A stretch of 64,000 nucleotides of DNA from Venturia oleaginea (Eukaryota; Ascomycota; Dothideomycetes; Venturiales; Venturiaceae): positions 62,001 to 126,000 of the forward strand of contig JABMLP010000032.1 in NCBI GenBank assembly GCA_013176395.1, in the 5' to 3' direction. Position 1 is the first letter of the stretch. Every line of letters begins with the position of its first letter. Of this stretch, positions 23,117-34,806 are shown one piece after another. A program made the position numbers and the translations under genes. The notes beneath the pieces were generated by a model that saw only the letters and a program-made list of their open reading frames with translations, searched no databases and was not told where the DNA came from.

Positions 23117-24780
23117 ATGGCTGCTTCGAGAGCGACTTTTGCCCCATTGCGCCGCACTACACTCCACAGGCCCGTACCAATCCCCAAACGAACTTTTGCT
23201 TCCTCGCCTCTCCACGGTAGAACGGATCAACAGAATAGATCATCCCGCGCAAGATTGGGACCTGCCCTGGGCAGCAAACGAATCGAGTGGTACTGGATAC
23301 CGGCAAGTGCTGGCATCGCGTTTCTGGGCGGAGTGCAGTTCTACAAGGTCTACTCTCGAGAACAGGCAAAGAAAGAGTTGGACGACAGCGATGATGGGAG
23401 AAAACCGAGGAAAAGAGATAGGATAAGACCAAGTGGGCCTTGGTATGCATACAATCTGAGCAAATGCTTCAGATCGACCTCTGACGTGAGTACAGGCAGG
23501 TCCAAATCATGTCAACGCTGCCTCTGAAAGCCCTCTCGAGGCTATGGGGCAGATTCAACGAGCTCGAAATACCGTACTACCTGCGAGTTCCCGGTTTCAA
23601 GTTATACTCGTGGATCTTTGGCGTCAATCTCTCCGAAGTGGCAGATCCAGACCTCCACAATTATCCCAACCTGGCCAAATTCTTCTACCGTACTTTGAAG
23701 CCAGGTGTACGACCTCTCGATGGGAACCCAAATGCGGTATTGTCGCCTGCTGATGGAAAGGTCATACAATTCGGAGCTATTGAACATGGCGAAGTCGAGC
23801 AGGTCAAGGGCGTAACTTACTCGTTAGACGCATTATTAGGAGACAGGTCACCGACTCCTTCAAGCTCAGGCACAAGCACACCAATGTCCAACATGGCATC
23901 GTCGCCAAACTCCCCACAACCAAGTTCTGAAAGATCACGAGATGGCGACGAGGAAGTCATCCGTGCTGATGAGGAATTTGCTCAAGTGAACGGCATCTCG
24001 TATACGCTGCCGAGTCTCTTCTCGGGCCCCAATGATTCCAAACAGCTCAAGTCAAAGAAAAAAGCACCCACCGATCAATCCACAACATCTCAATCGAGTT
24101 CGGAAGCAGAAGTGCGCGCGGACCTGGCCCTGTCAGAAGCCTCAAGACCATGGTGGTCACCACGCAGCGACAAGACGCCTACTGCTCTGTACTACTGCGT
24201 CATTTATCTTGCTCCAGGTGATTACCATCGCTTCCATTCTCCTGTGAGCTGGGTCGTAACGAGTCGGAGGCATTTTGCTGGCGAGTTGTACTCCGTTTCT
24301 CCTTACCTACAAAGAAAAATGCCTGGCCTTTTCACTTTGAACGAGCGTGTCGTCCTGCTTGGAAGGTGGCGGTGGGGATTCTTCTCCTACACACCTGTTG
24401 GTGCTACAAATGTCGGCTCAATCGTCGTCAACTTTGACAAGGAGTTGCGGACGAACTCGCTGCTCACTGATACCGCTGCTGATCGTGCTGCTGAGGAGGC
24501 GAAGGAACGTGGCGAGCCATACTCTGGCTTCGCTGAGGCGACCTATGAAAATGCATCAGCCATTCTTGGGGGCCATGCGCTGAAGCGCGGAGAAGAGATG
24601 GGGGGTTTCCAACTCGGCAGCACCATCGTGTTAGTCTTTGAGGCGCCCAAATCGCGGAGGACCACGAGTCTCGACCAAGGCTATTCCGGTGGCCGAGAAG
24701 GGGGTTGGAAATGGAAGATTGAGACCGGCCAGAAAGTGAAGGTTGGCCAGGCTATAGGAGAGGTGCTAGAACAAGTATAG
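23117..24780 (+). CDS. PSD1: Phosphatidylserine decarboxylase, mitochondrial PSD1 type
   Basis: Converts phosphatidylserine to phosphatidylethanolamine in the inner mitochondrial membrane. Exons 23117-23442 and 23496-24780 with a 53-bp intron; the join completes a Trp codon, for 536 aa. The first about 40 residues are Arg/Ser/Thr-rich with few acids, a typical mitochondrial presequence. A membrane segment follows (WIPASAGIAFLGGVQFY). The decarboxylase core has the LSPADGKV motif, the DYHRFHSP motif and, near the C-terminus, LGST (in GGFQLGSTIVLVFEAP), where self-cleavage makes the pyruvoyl group. Two Ser/Pro-rich loops interrupt the first half of the core, as in other filamentous fungi. It is complete, with no defects, and divergent from the HERP-like gene. 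Confidence 0.93.
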
Positions 24781-24936
24781 CATACTGGTATACTTCTAAA
24801 TTCACCAAAACTGGGCCTCAACTTAGCTAGCGAGCTTACAATTTAGTCTCTAGTACGTACTTGTAAAAGGGCAAATACTTAATATAAATCCTAACTTTCT
24901 GACCTAAATTTTTTTCTTTACTTAGTAAAATTATAT

Positions 24937-27900
24937 CGGCTAATGACTGTGTAACCACAATCATCGATTTTTCGGACCAGCACATACACGGAATGACTAG
25001 CACAATCATTTGGCATGAACACAAATTCGTGTATGTTTTAGTCATTAATTGTATGCGATAGTCACTGATTATATGTTTGAGGCCAAAAGGTTCAGCCATT
25101 CATAGCATAGAGTCGCTGCTGTAATCGAAGTCAATCTCAGGGGCATTAGGCTGACATCACCATAGAATGGCGCCAACCGCATTTGAATAATGTACAAACT
25201 CAAACTACACGGCAATCGACTCAACTCAAATATCTCGGTCAGAACCGTGCTAAGGCCGCTGCACATACTGCCGGCGGCCTCAAAATCGCTCATTCTTCCT
25301 CCGATAACAACTCAATGTGCCTACCAATCTCGCTGGCATCGCAGGCCTCACTCATATGGTTTTTTTGAGCCGCAGAATGCACAGGATAGCTTCTTGTAAC
25401 TACCACGTCGCTTGGTGGGAGCGCGCGGTGCTGGAGGGGCTTTGGCAGCTCGCTTACGGCTCTTCTGTAGTGATGCCGGTGGTGAGGATAGTGGTAAGCT
25501 TGGTGTTTCAATTGTCGCCTGAATCTCGCTGATCTCGTCTGCCAATTGTGCTGCTTTTGCCTGGAGTTTAGTGCCCTTCTGTCATACCTTTTCGAGCTGA
25601 TCTTGAGCCTCTGATTCAGCGATTTCAGCGGCGTGAAACTCGCGATATTTTTCAATAGTCTCGATGCCGTGGTGTCTCTTTGCAAGCTCAAAGTTCCTAG
25701 CCCCAATGCTAGCACGCTCTTCTTGATGCCTACGTCGTATTACCTCATCCTCAGAGGGCTCATTATCCTTGACAAACAGACTCTCCTCTGCCTCCGGGTC
25801 AGTGCCATCCTCGTCGCTCTTCTCGTCATCTGAAACCTCAACTGTGACCTTCTCTTTTTCCCGGCTCTTCTTTGAACGTGACTTGGGGTTTTTGCGCTTC
25901 GAATTTTGCTCAATTTGTGAGAGGACAGTGTGTTTTCGGAAGCGATTCTTCCGAGGGCGGCCAGGGCCATTGTCTTTCAACTCCGGAGGCTCAGTAACGT
26001 TGTCGGGCATCAGTTCATTAACAGGGATTGTGCGACGGGAAGGAAGGTAGGTCTCTCTATAGCGTTGAGCCATGTAGATTTGGATGCCGGTGGTTACATC
26101 GCCTAGAACTAGATTCTCGAAGTTGTCAGTGCCAAAGAGTAGGATGTTAGAATCGACTTTGAAGAAATCGGCAGCGCACCAAGCATGAGCGCAGGGAAGA
26201 CGTATGTCCTGCCACTCAAGGCAAGTACAAGTTCTCGCATCTAAATCGACGTGCCAGCCAATAGTGGCGGTGTTCAGAAGTCGTACAATTGCCTTGCCTA
26301 TTTAATGTCAGTTTAGGAGCTTCAAAATGGCGCGATTTTGACATACCTTTCTTCTGTGGAACGCACATTATCTTCCGGCCAACATCTCTGCGATCTGCGA
26401 TGTGGTTGACGGCAAATCTCGTAAAAACATTGTCCTTCTGTACGAACTCGCCGCGGTCTTGGAACAGCTTCATTGTGGCGGTCCAGATGTCTTCCAACAT
26501 GTACAGAATCGGCTTCCGCCTCTCATCAAGATATCTGCCGTTCATTGAATCTCCAACGCCAGATGTAGTGTGTCCGTAACGAGGAAACTCGTCGTAAGGC
26601 GCCTAGGCGGATGCCCAGCGATCAAATTTGCCGTTGTCAATATCCTCAATATACTTGGCCGCCTCCGGGTTGAGAACATGTATTTCTTTAAGAGCTTGAA
26701 ATTCGCGGTGGGAGGTGAAACGGCACATCTGCTTGAATTTGGCCATAATTATGTTGTTGAAGTGGTCATCTACATTCTCTGCAAGATGCCAGGTACAGTA
26801 GTAATGCCAGGAGCCCGGAAAGTACTTGGTGATAGCTGGGACGAGGCCTTTGCCGCGGTCAGTGATTATCGCAAACTCTTTAGGGTCATTGCTTTCTTCT
26901 CTGCCAAACATTGTGAGGTTTTCGACGATGGCTTTGAGGAACCATTCCCACCAATCTTTTGACTCTGTAGGTACGATTGCCCAGGCTATAAGGAGGTCGT
27001 TTTCGTCGGCATCCACGGTGGTGACAATAAGCAGGATGCCTCCATATCTGGAGGAGCAGTGAGTGCCGTCAAAGACGAGAAGACTACGACATCTGTCAAG
27101 AGCCAAAGTACACGCCGAAGGCATAATTACAGCGGCTTGAGAGACACCTCTCTCTGACTTGTACTTGATAGTAGCGCCGTTATATAAGTTGCAGAGTTCA
27201 GCCCAATCCGCGCTAATGTCTCCCTCCTCCTCAGAGATGAACTCATGATCGTGAATCTTCGCGTCGTGAAGCGCCAGTAGCAAGGGTTTGATGTACTGAA
27301 ACTGTTTACTCTCCTCCCCTCAATCTGGTTCCTAACCTCTACCACAGTGCGATGGGCTTGCCGGCTGGAGATCTTGTTGCCCTGCTCGAGACGTGCTTCA
27401 TCTTGTACGAATTTCGAGGGGAGTTTGCGATTATTGGCGACGATATCGAAGTGGTTTCGAGCGAGATATTTGACTGAATGAACGCGCTGCCAGCCAATAT
27501 GACACTGGGAGGGACACGTATGCTTCTTAAGTTGTCGTAACTTCCACTCCTTTCTTTGGCTTGTCTACAAGGGCTACCCGTATTGCGAAATGGCATGTAT
27601 GCTTCTCACAACCACGGCATTCAATTTTCCAGAACTGAGGCTTGCTGTTCTTAACGTTGAAAGACTCATTGGCGGCCGCAATCGCGTCGGTAGTGAGGTT
27701 TTTGGCTTCCTCAAGAGTCTCGAAAGTCATTCCAAGCTGGAGCGTTGGATAGAGAGGGATATCTTCAGGTGCAAGAGGTTTGAGAGCACTGGGACAGAGC
27801 CTGGCTTGATAATAGTGTTGCCATAGGTGTAATTTGAGGTTGTTGGTGTTGCTGAAATCGGGTTTTTGAGCAGAAGTTTGCACGGTAAGTTGCCCTCCGC

Positions 27901-28056
27901 TGTGTTGACAATAACTATATTAATTGTGTTGATTGCTACAGAATTGTATGTATGTAAAAGTCATTGAACATACATTAATTGCAATCGTCGTAATCATGTA
28001 TGCAATAGTCCGAAAAATCGATGATTGTGGGTGTACAGTCATCAGCCGGTTACTTC
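24937..28056 (-). mobile_element. Decayed MULE (Mutator-like) DNA transposon
   Basis: A block reading cggctaatgactgt followed by cacaatcatcgatttttcgga at the left end (24937-24978) recurs inverted at the right end (about 28014-28056), with small differences. These are terminal inverted repeats around a transposase gene with Mutator features. I could not find the 9-bp target duplication expected for MULEs, so the exact termini are uncertain or the flanks have diverged. Subterminal AT-rich 'gtatgt/cattaatt' motifs occur at both ends. Confidence 0.8.
25290..27883 (-). pseudogene. MULE transposase with SWIM zinc finger, broken
   Basis: Sense order on minus: an N-terminal FAR1/WRKY-like DNA-binding region (27883-27350) with Cys pairs (ECRGCEKHTC; HTCPSQC). 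Then the MULE catalytic domain (27283-26603) with Asp in VFDGTHCSSRYGG and in IITDRGKGL, and a WHYYCTWHLAENV segment. Next is a SWIM finger (CTCLEWQDIRLPCAH, near 26230-26190), an AT-hook-like GRPRKNR (about 25955), an acidic/basic tail, and a C-terminal zinc-knuckle-like patch (CAFC...). Defects: frameshifts near 27545, near 27305 and in a 7-nt A run near 25368; TAG at 26605-26603; TGA at 25584-25582. At the TGA the same frame continues as QKGTKLQAKAA. Similarity is obvious throughout, so decay is fairly recent. Confidence 0.88.
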
Positions 28057-28129
28057 GCTATTGCTTTTAGTTACTTAGCACAATGCACGACTCTTATATC
28101 TTGTAGACTTCGCTTCGCTTGTTTAATAC

Positions 28130-28222
28130 GATATTGTCGCCCCGAACCACTTGAACTCTACTGTATGGATTAGCCAAATCCAGCTAGATTACTTTGAGCC
28201 ATAGCCTCTGCGTAACACCTAC
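28130..28222 (+). repeat. Dispersed repeat, inverted copy at about 33395-33464
   Basis: About 70 bp around 'ccaaatccagctagattactttgag' and 'catagcctctgcgtaac' is repeated, nearly identical and in the opposite orientation, at 33395-33464. It probably marks the end of an unnamed element. No coding content. Confidence 0.85.
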
Positions 28223-28304
28223 TACGCAATAGTCTGAAGAGACATCACCTCACCTAACACCAACGATGGCGCGAGAGTCCAAAGGGGCCGCAACAGGAGC
28301 TGGA

Positions 28305-28480
28305 GGATAAAGGGCAGGGCAACATCGAAAAGTGAGCGGAATAGAGAAGGTAAAAGGCAGGAGGAGAAGGAAAAAGGGCGGGGTAACATCGAAAAGTGAG
28401 CGGAGAGGAGTAGGACCACCCCCGGTACAGGGATAAAGGGCAGGGGTGATAGGGAGAAAAAGGGCAGGTTAAGGGTAGGA
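28305..28480. repeat. Purine-rich tandem duplication, about 63-bp period
   Basis: The block 'aacatcgaaaagtgagcgga' occurs at about 28321 and again at about 28385 within similar purine-rich sequence. 'aaagggcagg' motifs continue after it. Non-coding. Confidence 0.75.
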
Positions 28481-28639
28481 GGGTATTCTGGTGATGTGAG
28501 TTGGGGGGACAACGGACCTCGGCAGGTTAAGGCATGGTATATACGGGGGATAGGAAATATCCGTACATGACGGTTCTTATGTGAAACGACAGCAGATTTT
28601 AGGTCGAGGGCACGGCTTAGGAGCCGTAGAGGAGCTATA

Positions 28640-28910
28640 CTGGCGGGAGTAGAATAGATGACCCGTGTAGTAAAGTAAGGGGCATAGTAAGAGAAGGTGT
28701 ACGGCCAAGTCGAGAGACGTCAAGATAGCGAAGGGACCGGACCGTTGATGGCCCCCTTACGCATCGTATGGATTCCGCTCAGGATAGATCCGAGAGGCTT
28801 TTTCATCCCAGAGAGTTGGGTTTTTGCGATTGTAGATAGAGATTGTGGGCACACGGCACCGCAGCCATTACATACCACGTAAAATCTGATTACTACTGCT
28901 AATTAACTAG
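28640..28910 (+). repeat. Third copy of the unit that forms the 8-14.6 kb palindrome
   Basis: 'atccyagagagttggg' followed by 'tagatagagattgtgggcacacggcac' and 'ccattacataccacgtaaaatc' match the right arm (reverse complement of about 14280-14400). The preceding 'agatgacycgkgtagtaaa' segment matches about 8255-8270. It is a single copy here, not a palindrome. Confidence 0.75.
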
Positions 28911-29831
28911 CTAAGATTGATTTAAAGCTCGAGATAACGTTAGAATCTAAGGCTCTACGCTACGGCACGCGATTTAGCGCGCCAAGTCTTAATTTTACGT
29001 GACCTTAGTCCTTCCAAACTATTACTACCAAACTACCGGCGAGCGTGACAGACTATACGGCGGATGCCAGAATATACGCTGCAATCCGACGTCGGATAGA
29101 AGCCTTCCCGCCGAGTCGCCCTGGCCTAAGTCGTCCTCGCCGCGAACTGTTGAATGGCCTGATATTGCCTCTATATCAAATGATTGGTAAAGAGGTTCTC
29201 TTTTGGCCTGGTTGCACGAGACTTAACAGATGTGTAAACCATCTACTTTGGCATGTTGCTCAACATGATGTGCGAGTTGGGTCTAGCGAGAAGGTTTGTC
29301 CAAGTGATACTCCTGAAGCGATTGTAGAAGCTTGGTGGGATGGCTTAGAGCTTAACGCCGTACGCAGTCGGAGTCGCTAGCACGGGGCCAAGACGTGAGA
29401 GGAAGAGTTGTGGAGATTCTCGGACACAGAGAAAAGGAGCATTGTCCCATAAGCACTGGATGTTTGGTAGGGGTCGATTAGAGGGCTTCGAGTTTGTCCC
29501 TGTAATGATAGTTGATGACTGTGAATTAACCCTTGAATTAGGCTTCGAATGCGGACGGACGATAGACCCAGTTCCGCCGTCTCGCTGGATATTATGGGTA
29601 GACTGTCGACATCATTCTCTTTCAGCTCGATGCAGAGAGCCATAAATTCCTGTCAGTTCCGCTTGTTTCAATCGCCAGAGACCTGGAGCTATCGATATCG
29701 ATTCCAGGGACCTAGCATTGAATGCGTTTATTTCAGCGACAGTGTATCGAAAGTTCGAGTCCACAATGGGCGTATTGATAGGAAGAGATTAAGAAGAGAG
29801 GTTGTGCATTAAATGAAGGTCGGAGGCTGGA

Positions 29832-30440
29832 GTGCCAGCATCACGCTCAGCACTGATTAGGCAAGCAAAGAAGAGCTGTCAACCAAGCTACAAACCACTG
29901 CGAGGAGGGAGATTCACTAAATCTATTGATGCTGCCATCCCTGGAAAACACACGCGCACCATCTACAATCAGCTATCCAAAACGGAGGCTCAATTACTAG
30001 CTCAATTACCAACGTCTCACTGTCGGCTGAAAAAGTACCTGAACCGAATCGGAGCGGCGGAATCACCATTGTGCGAAGAATGCGGAGTTGTGGAAAGCGT
30101 GCAGCATTTCCTACTCGATTGCAAACGATGGAGCGAGCAACGACGGCTCTTGCGAGAAGCGACCGAGCCAAGGAGCGACGTCTCCTATCTGTTAGGAGGC
30201 CACTCAACACTTACAAACAGAAGAGGAGAAATGATCGATGGTCCAAAATGGACGCCAGATGTAGCAGCAGTACGAGCGACAATTGCGTTCGTAGATGCTA
30301 CCAAACGATTCAGCCGAGAGACGGTAGTCTCTACCAAAACCGAAACCAAAACCAAAACCAACTCCGGGCATGTGGACTCACTCATCAAGATAGTACCCAT
30401 GCAAGCAGCAATCCTAGATCCGATACCCCCTTTTTACTAA
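29832..30440 (+). pseudogene. Tad-like LINE ORF2 C-terminal fragment
   Basis: A 202-codon frame. The first part (KSIDAAIPGKHTRTIYNQLS, AQLLAQLPTSHCRLKKYLNR) is what follows the RNase H region in fungal Tad-clade LINEs, and the CEECG...SVQHFLLDC segment is their C-terminal Cys/His motif (C-x2-C, His, Cys). The RT itself is not found upstream in intact form; 29045-29830 holds only unassignable frames. A 5'-truncated or decayed LINE is the simplest reading. A short 'accaaaacc/aaccaaaacc' run near 30340 is low-complexity coding. Confidence 0.8.
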
Positions 30441-33394
30441 CCGCCAATATCTGATCCCATCAGTCTATTGGCCAACGGTAAGTTGCGCCTTTCGTTTTTG
30501 TTGTTGTTTCTGGAGTTTTGGTCAATTTGATGATTCAGTATGTTGAAAAGATGCTATACAAAAATAAATGTTTGGGCTTGAAATGAAGGGAGAGTTGACA
30601 GTTGGAAACAATGTATAATAGACAATCGGTAGTGTCCCCCTGGAGCCATACTGGCCCGACGGGTGTATTGAATCCGTCCATCCATCCAATGCCAGTATCA
30701 CGTGACATTGGACGGCACGGCGCGTCGTGTGGCTAAGCGCAATTCTAATTAAGATCGATCGATCTTTTCCACTTCAAGATTTTCACCATCGATGCAAACA
30801 ACTCCAAGGACACCTCAGGCGCTCATCGTCTTGCTCAATGTTCATACACGTCCTCTTTCGCTGGGTTTTTCTCCTCGGATTTGTCTAGCTCGCCCTACGG
30901 ACTGATTGAGAAGTTGGCATTCTGCTTCATGCAGCTTCGCATGCCAGCCTTTCCACTTGCCGGCCGCTCACGCCTTGTACGTCGTCCTTGGTACAGCCTG
31001 TCCTTTGGATCCCTTCACATCTATCGAATACACTCTGCGCGGGAATAAACGTGTGAAATAGTGAGTTGAGAGCTCCCAGGGCATGGGAAATAGGCATAAC
31101 ATGTTGTTTCAACGCCCGGGTGACGTGTCGTCACTCCTCATCTCAATATCGTTCAAGCACAATCAAAGATGGTGGTTCGCCTTTAGGACTCTTAGAGTCT
31201 TGCCGTGTATCTTGTTAGCAGAAATAGATCGGTCCATAGAGACAGACAACCGCGAAGGCAATCTTCCAAGCGTGCCGGACTCTCGGCTGGCCCTTTGACG
31301 ACTTTGGTAGCTCGATCATATGCGAAACTTCGTTACCTCAAAGGGCAATAAAGCAAGTCTTCGAGAGAGTGATGGAGAAAGAATGCTTTGTGAAGGCAGG
31401 TGCCTTTTTTGCCGAAGAGTTCTGCAAGACATCACAATGCGGAAGACGGTTGCATACGATTCCACATTGACTACAACACCAAACGCAGAGCTCGATCATA
31501 CCATTCACTGTTTCCAGAAGATTAGCGAAATTCAAGATGTCGCAATATTAGAGATTCTCGTACATGACAGTAGTTACCAATGAAAGAACGGCAAGAGTAT
31601 GGTGCGAAAAAGCAACGAACGCGAAAACGGCAGAGTTCAGATACTACAAAGACTCGACGACAAAAACGGATCCTGCCACGGACACGTCGCACATAGTGAA
31701 ACATCAACAAGCGAAGAATCTCGCATAGCACAACACGAATCATGCTACGAGGATCTCACTGCTATAACAGAACCATCATCGCAGCACTCTTATTTGAGCT
31801 CACAAGCTACCACTCCGCCACAACAACCCACGCCGAACGGAAAAATGCCAATGTGTCAAGCTATAGGAAGTGAGAGTCCTCGAAGTCTCTCTTCTGAGCA
31901 TCGATCGCACCGCTACGACCATAAAAGAGCTATGAGAGACAAAGATGAGACCATTGCGATGCTGAAGGAGAAGCTTTTGCAGTTGTACTTGAAGGATGAC
32001 GGGGATGTAAAGGGATCGTCAGGAAAGGTGGGACATCGGCGCTGGTAAGAGATGTGGAGGAATCTTGATTCTGCTCGATGGGAATTATGGTATGGGATGG
32101 AGGTTACTGTGCGACGCGAAAATATCTTTTTCACTGTGTAAGCTCGTCAATTTCCTCTTTTACTGATATCTTTCTCGTTTTACGATCAACTTCGACCAAG
32201 CTGTGTTCTCGCAGCTCTCCTGCACCCTCAATTGTACCATCACGTTCGGCACATTGAAACTCTCATTGGAGTTCCGTACCATTTGGCTCAGTTGAAGCTC
32301 AATTGGACCCCATTTATGGTGGTTGGCCAGGATTCCTGTCAAATATTAATCTTAGTCCGCCGCGATCAAACGCATACCAAATCCTTACTTCTTGAGACCG
32401 CAAGCTCTCCAATCCGGAGTTTTGAAATATTTCCCCTCGGCTTCGCAACACCCCGAGTAATTGAAAATTTTGTTATCGGGCAGAGAACACTAAATAAGAA
32501 CAATAGAAACAACAAAGATCAGCGATCGATTCATGCCAGCGAGGTTGGAGCAAAACGATAGTAACAGTATGAAATCTTAGGCTTACGACGTTTCTTCCAG
32601 TCCCATCACCTCCATCTACCGCCTTAGTGCTTATGAGTTGGAGACAACACTTGTCCGTAGCATCCGGTTTCCAAGCTGAACCATTTTTGGGGTTGCAGCA
32701 ACCGCGGTTCTGGTTGGCACTCGAGGGTGCTACGAGGGTGCTACGAGGCTGTGAGTTTTTGAGTTGAAGAGACGAGCAATCAGTATTCGGGATGAATGCT
32801 TACCATAAAAGGTGTCCTAAGATACAGGCAAGGCCGGTGGAACGCATTTCTCAGTTTGATGGAGCCAAATGGTGGTGTTTACGATTTTGCTCCAGTGGAC
32901 TTCATCGATATCGTCCTCTACTAATCTCCACCTCCTCTGACCGACTGACTACGTAAAGCCCGCAGTTTTGATCTACGCTAAATTGATATATCAGTAGCCA
33001 AGAACTATACATAGTACTGCCTCATAATCCAGTTACTGATTTGGAGGCGGGGGCGGGGGCGGGCCGAGCACCAACCGGAAAAACTATTCTGGATGAGTTT
33101 CTATTGCGGCTCCAATTTCCAGTAGTATATATGAGTAACGCCTGCAATTCTAATCTACTATAGTACGCCAAGGTAATGTATTGGCGGCCCAGCGTTTAAT
33201 AAGCGATCCAATTAGTTAGCCAACTACGTTGATCAACTAGTTTTTACTCAATTGGAGTTACGGATACTGCCATGTGGACATGTATTCGTTTGTATTCGGA
33301 TGTATTTGATTGCATTCATGTGCATTCAAATGCGTGCCACTCTATTTCCTTGTGATTGGTTGATTGTTACACAGAGGTGTAAGATCACGTGTGG
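30441..33394. other. Gene-poor region
   Basis: The best open frame is + 31599-32048 (149 codons), Ser/Gln/Pro-rich with a short charged helix near the end (RDKDETIAMLKEKLLQLYL). It has some look of a real protein but no known family. A minus frame at 32160-32342 carries a SNESFNV string that echoes the NESFNV string in the MULE N-terminus, perhaps a remnant. 32630-33110 resembles 265-805. 33270-33330 holds degenerate 'tgtattcg/tgcattca' repeats. Confidence 0.35.
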
Positions 33395-33464
33395 TTCATT
33401 CTTGTTACGCAGAGGCTATGACTCAAAGTAATCTAGCTGGATTTGGTTAATCCGTACAGTAGGG
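33395..33464 (-). repeat. Inverted copy of the 28.13 kb repeat
   Basis: Matches 28130-28222 in reverse orientation. Similarity stops abruptly at 33464, where a sequence starting TGTTACGGGG begins. That breakpoint looks like an insertion edge. Confidence 0.8.
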
Positions 33465-33787
33465 TGTTACGGGGAACTCGTTTCTCAACACAGTTGATTA
33501 TGTCAAGACCTTCTTGACATCTGTGTTCTCTTGTTCTGGTCCGCGGGTTTGGGGTAAGGGCAATATCAGTCTGGAAGTACTTACCTTAAGTACCTGTGAG
33601 AGGCGTAGTCGATATGTTTTTCAATTGACTTTCCCGATTGACGAGTATTCCCAAACTTGAAGAAAAGAGAGAAAGACTAGAATACATGGTTTTATAATCA
33701 GTGGTGGTGGGGCTGTGGAATCTTCCAGAAGTTTCCAAAGGTTGAGGGCATAGCCGAGAACCACAATCTAGGCCATAGCCTGTGACA
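33465..33787. repeat. Possible solo LTR
   Basis: Begins TGTTACGGGG, a start seen in fungal copia-type LTRs, exactly where the shared repeat breaks off, and could end at TGTGACA (33781-33787). The flanking 5-mers do not match and no primer site follows, so this is tentative. Confidence 0.3.
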
Positions 33788-33967
33788 GTACCTTCCCTTG
33801 CTCAGGTTCTTTGGAGGCTCACTAGATCCTAGCCGTCCGATGTATCTCCCAATTCAATTGTCGTCTAACCGATTTGATCCTCAGATCAATCCTGAACGCT
33901 TGTCGGTTAGTATGAAGGTTGGGTGTGGGCTTGCTTCGTGTGCATATGACTTGTGCTTGATTGTATC

Positions 33968-33994
33968 TAAGTTGATTGATTGATTGATTGATTT
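33968..33994. repeat. (TTGA)n microsatellite
   Basis: About five to six tandem TTGA units in non-coding sequence. Confidence 0.8.
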
Positions 33995-34586
33995 TATCCT
34001 ACTCGGTTGCAGCCGCTTAATCACGCAGCTATGTCCGGTTAGGAGGACTTCATCAGACAGCCGACACGTGATAGATTATATAATCCACCGCGCCCCACTT
34101 CGCCCCGTTCACTGAAACAAGACCAGCTGTCCCCTCGGTCCTCCCCCCTTTCCCCTAACCAGTATCTCCAAATGCCCGCGGGCTCTTGTAGATACTGGTT
34201 ACTCTGCTAGTATATCTGTGCTATGTAGACTTAAGAGGCAATGCCTCGTGTTTCGCTATCCTTCTACCTACAGTCTCCCTCTAATGCTCAGCTTTGTCTA
34301 TCTGTTTCGCCTTATCCCTCAAGGCCAATGGGTTCTCTAAGTATGTTTCTGCTTGTGAAAGTTGCCTCACACCAGATTCCTATGCGGCAGTGTACTTGGT
34401 TGTGTGATGCTGGAGACAATAGTAACCATCGTAGTCGTGATTTCGCTGCTTGGGTGTGATACTCCGGGTATGCCAGTAGACGAGGCTGTCTGGTAGCTGC
34501 CGTATTGTATGGCGTCGATCGTGCTATAGACCTGCCGTCTTATAGTCGGAGCCTACCTGCTGCTAGTCGCTCTCCCTACTTGCTAT

Positions 34587-34806
34587 ATCGCGCTCCTACT
34601 CTTGCCAATGCTATAACTGGGACGCAACAGTCTGGGGAGAGGCTCAAGGCTACATCTGTTGGCTTGTAGGGAGGGGATTTGCCGCCAATAAGCTCCTTCT
34701 ATACGTCCTTACTGCTTACTGTGTCGCGCACCTACTCTTGCCAATGCCATGACTGGGACGCAACAGTTTGGGGAGAGGCTCAAGGCTCTGGACATCAGCT
34801 TGTAGC
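34587..34806. repeat. Tandem duplication, about 137-bp period
   Basis: About 80 bp containing 'ctactcttgccaatg' and 'ggggagaggctcaaggct' occurs at 34587-34668 and again at 34724-34803 with a few substitutions. It lies in a region (34240-35160) of degenerate frames without a known domain, likely an old non-autonomous element. Confidence 0.8.

Noticed and set aside
33465..33787. Certain solo LTR
   Set aside because: The start and breakpoint are suggestive, but there is no matching target duplication and no second copy; kept only as tentative.
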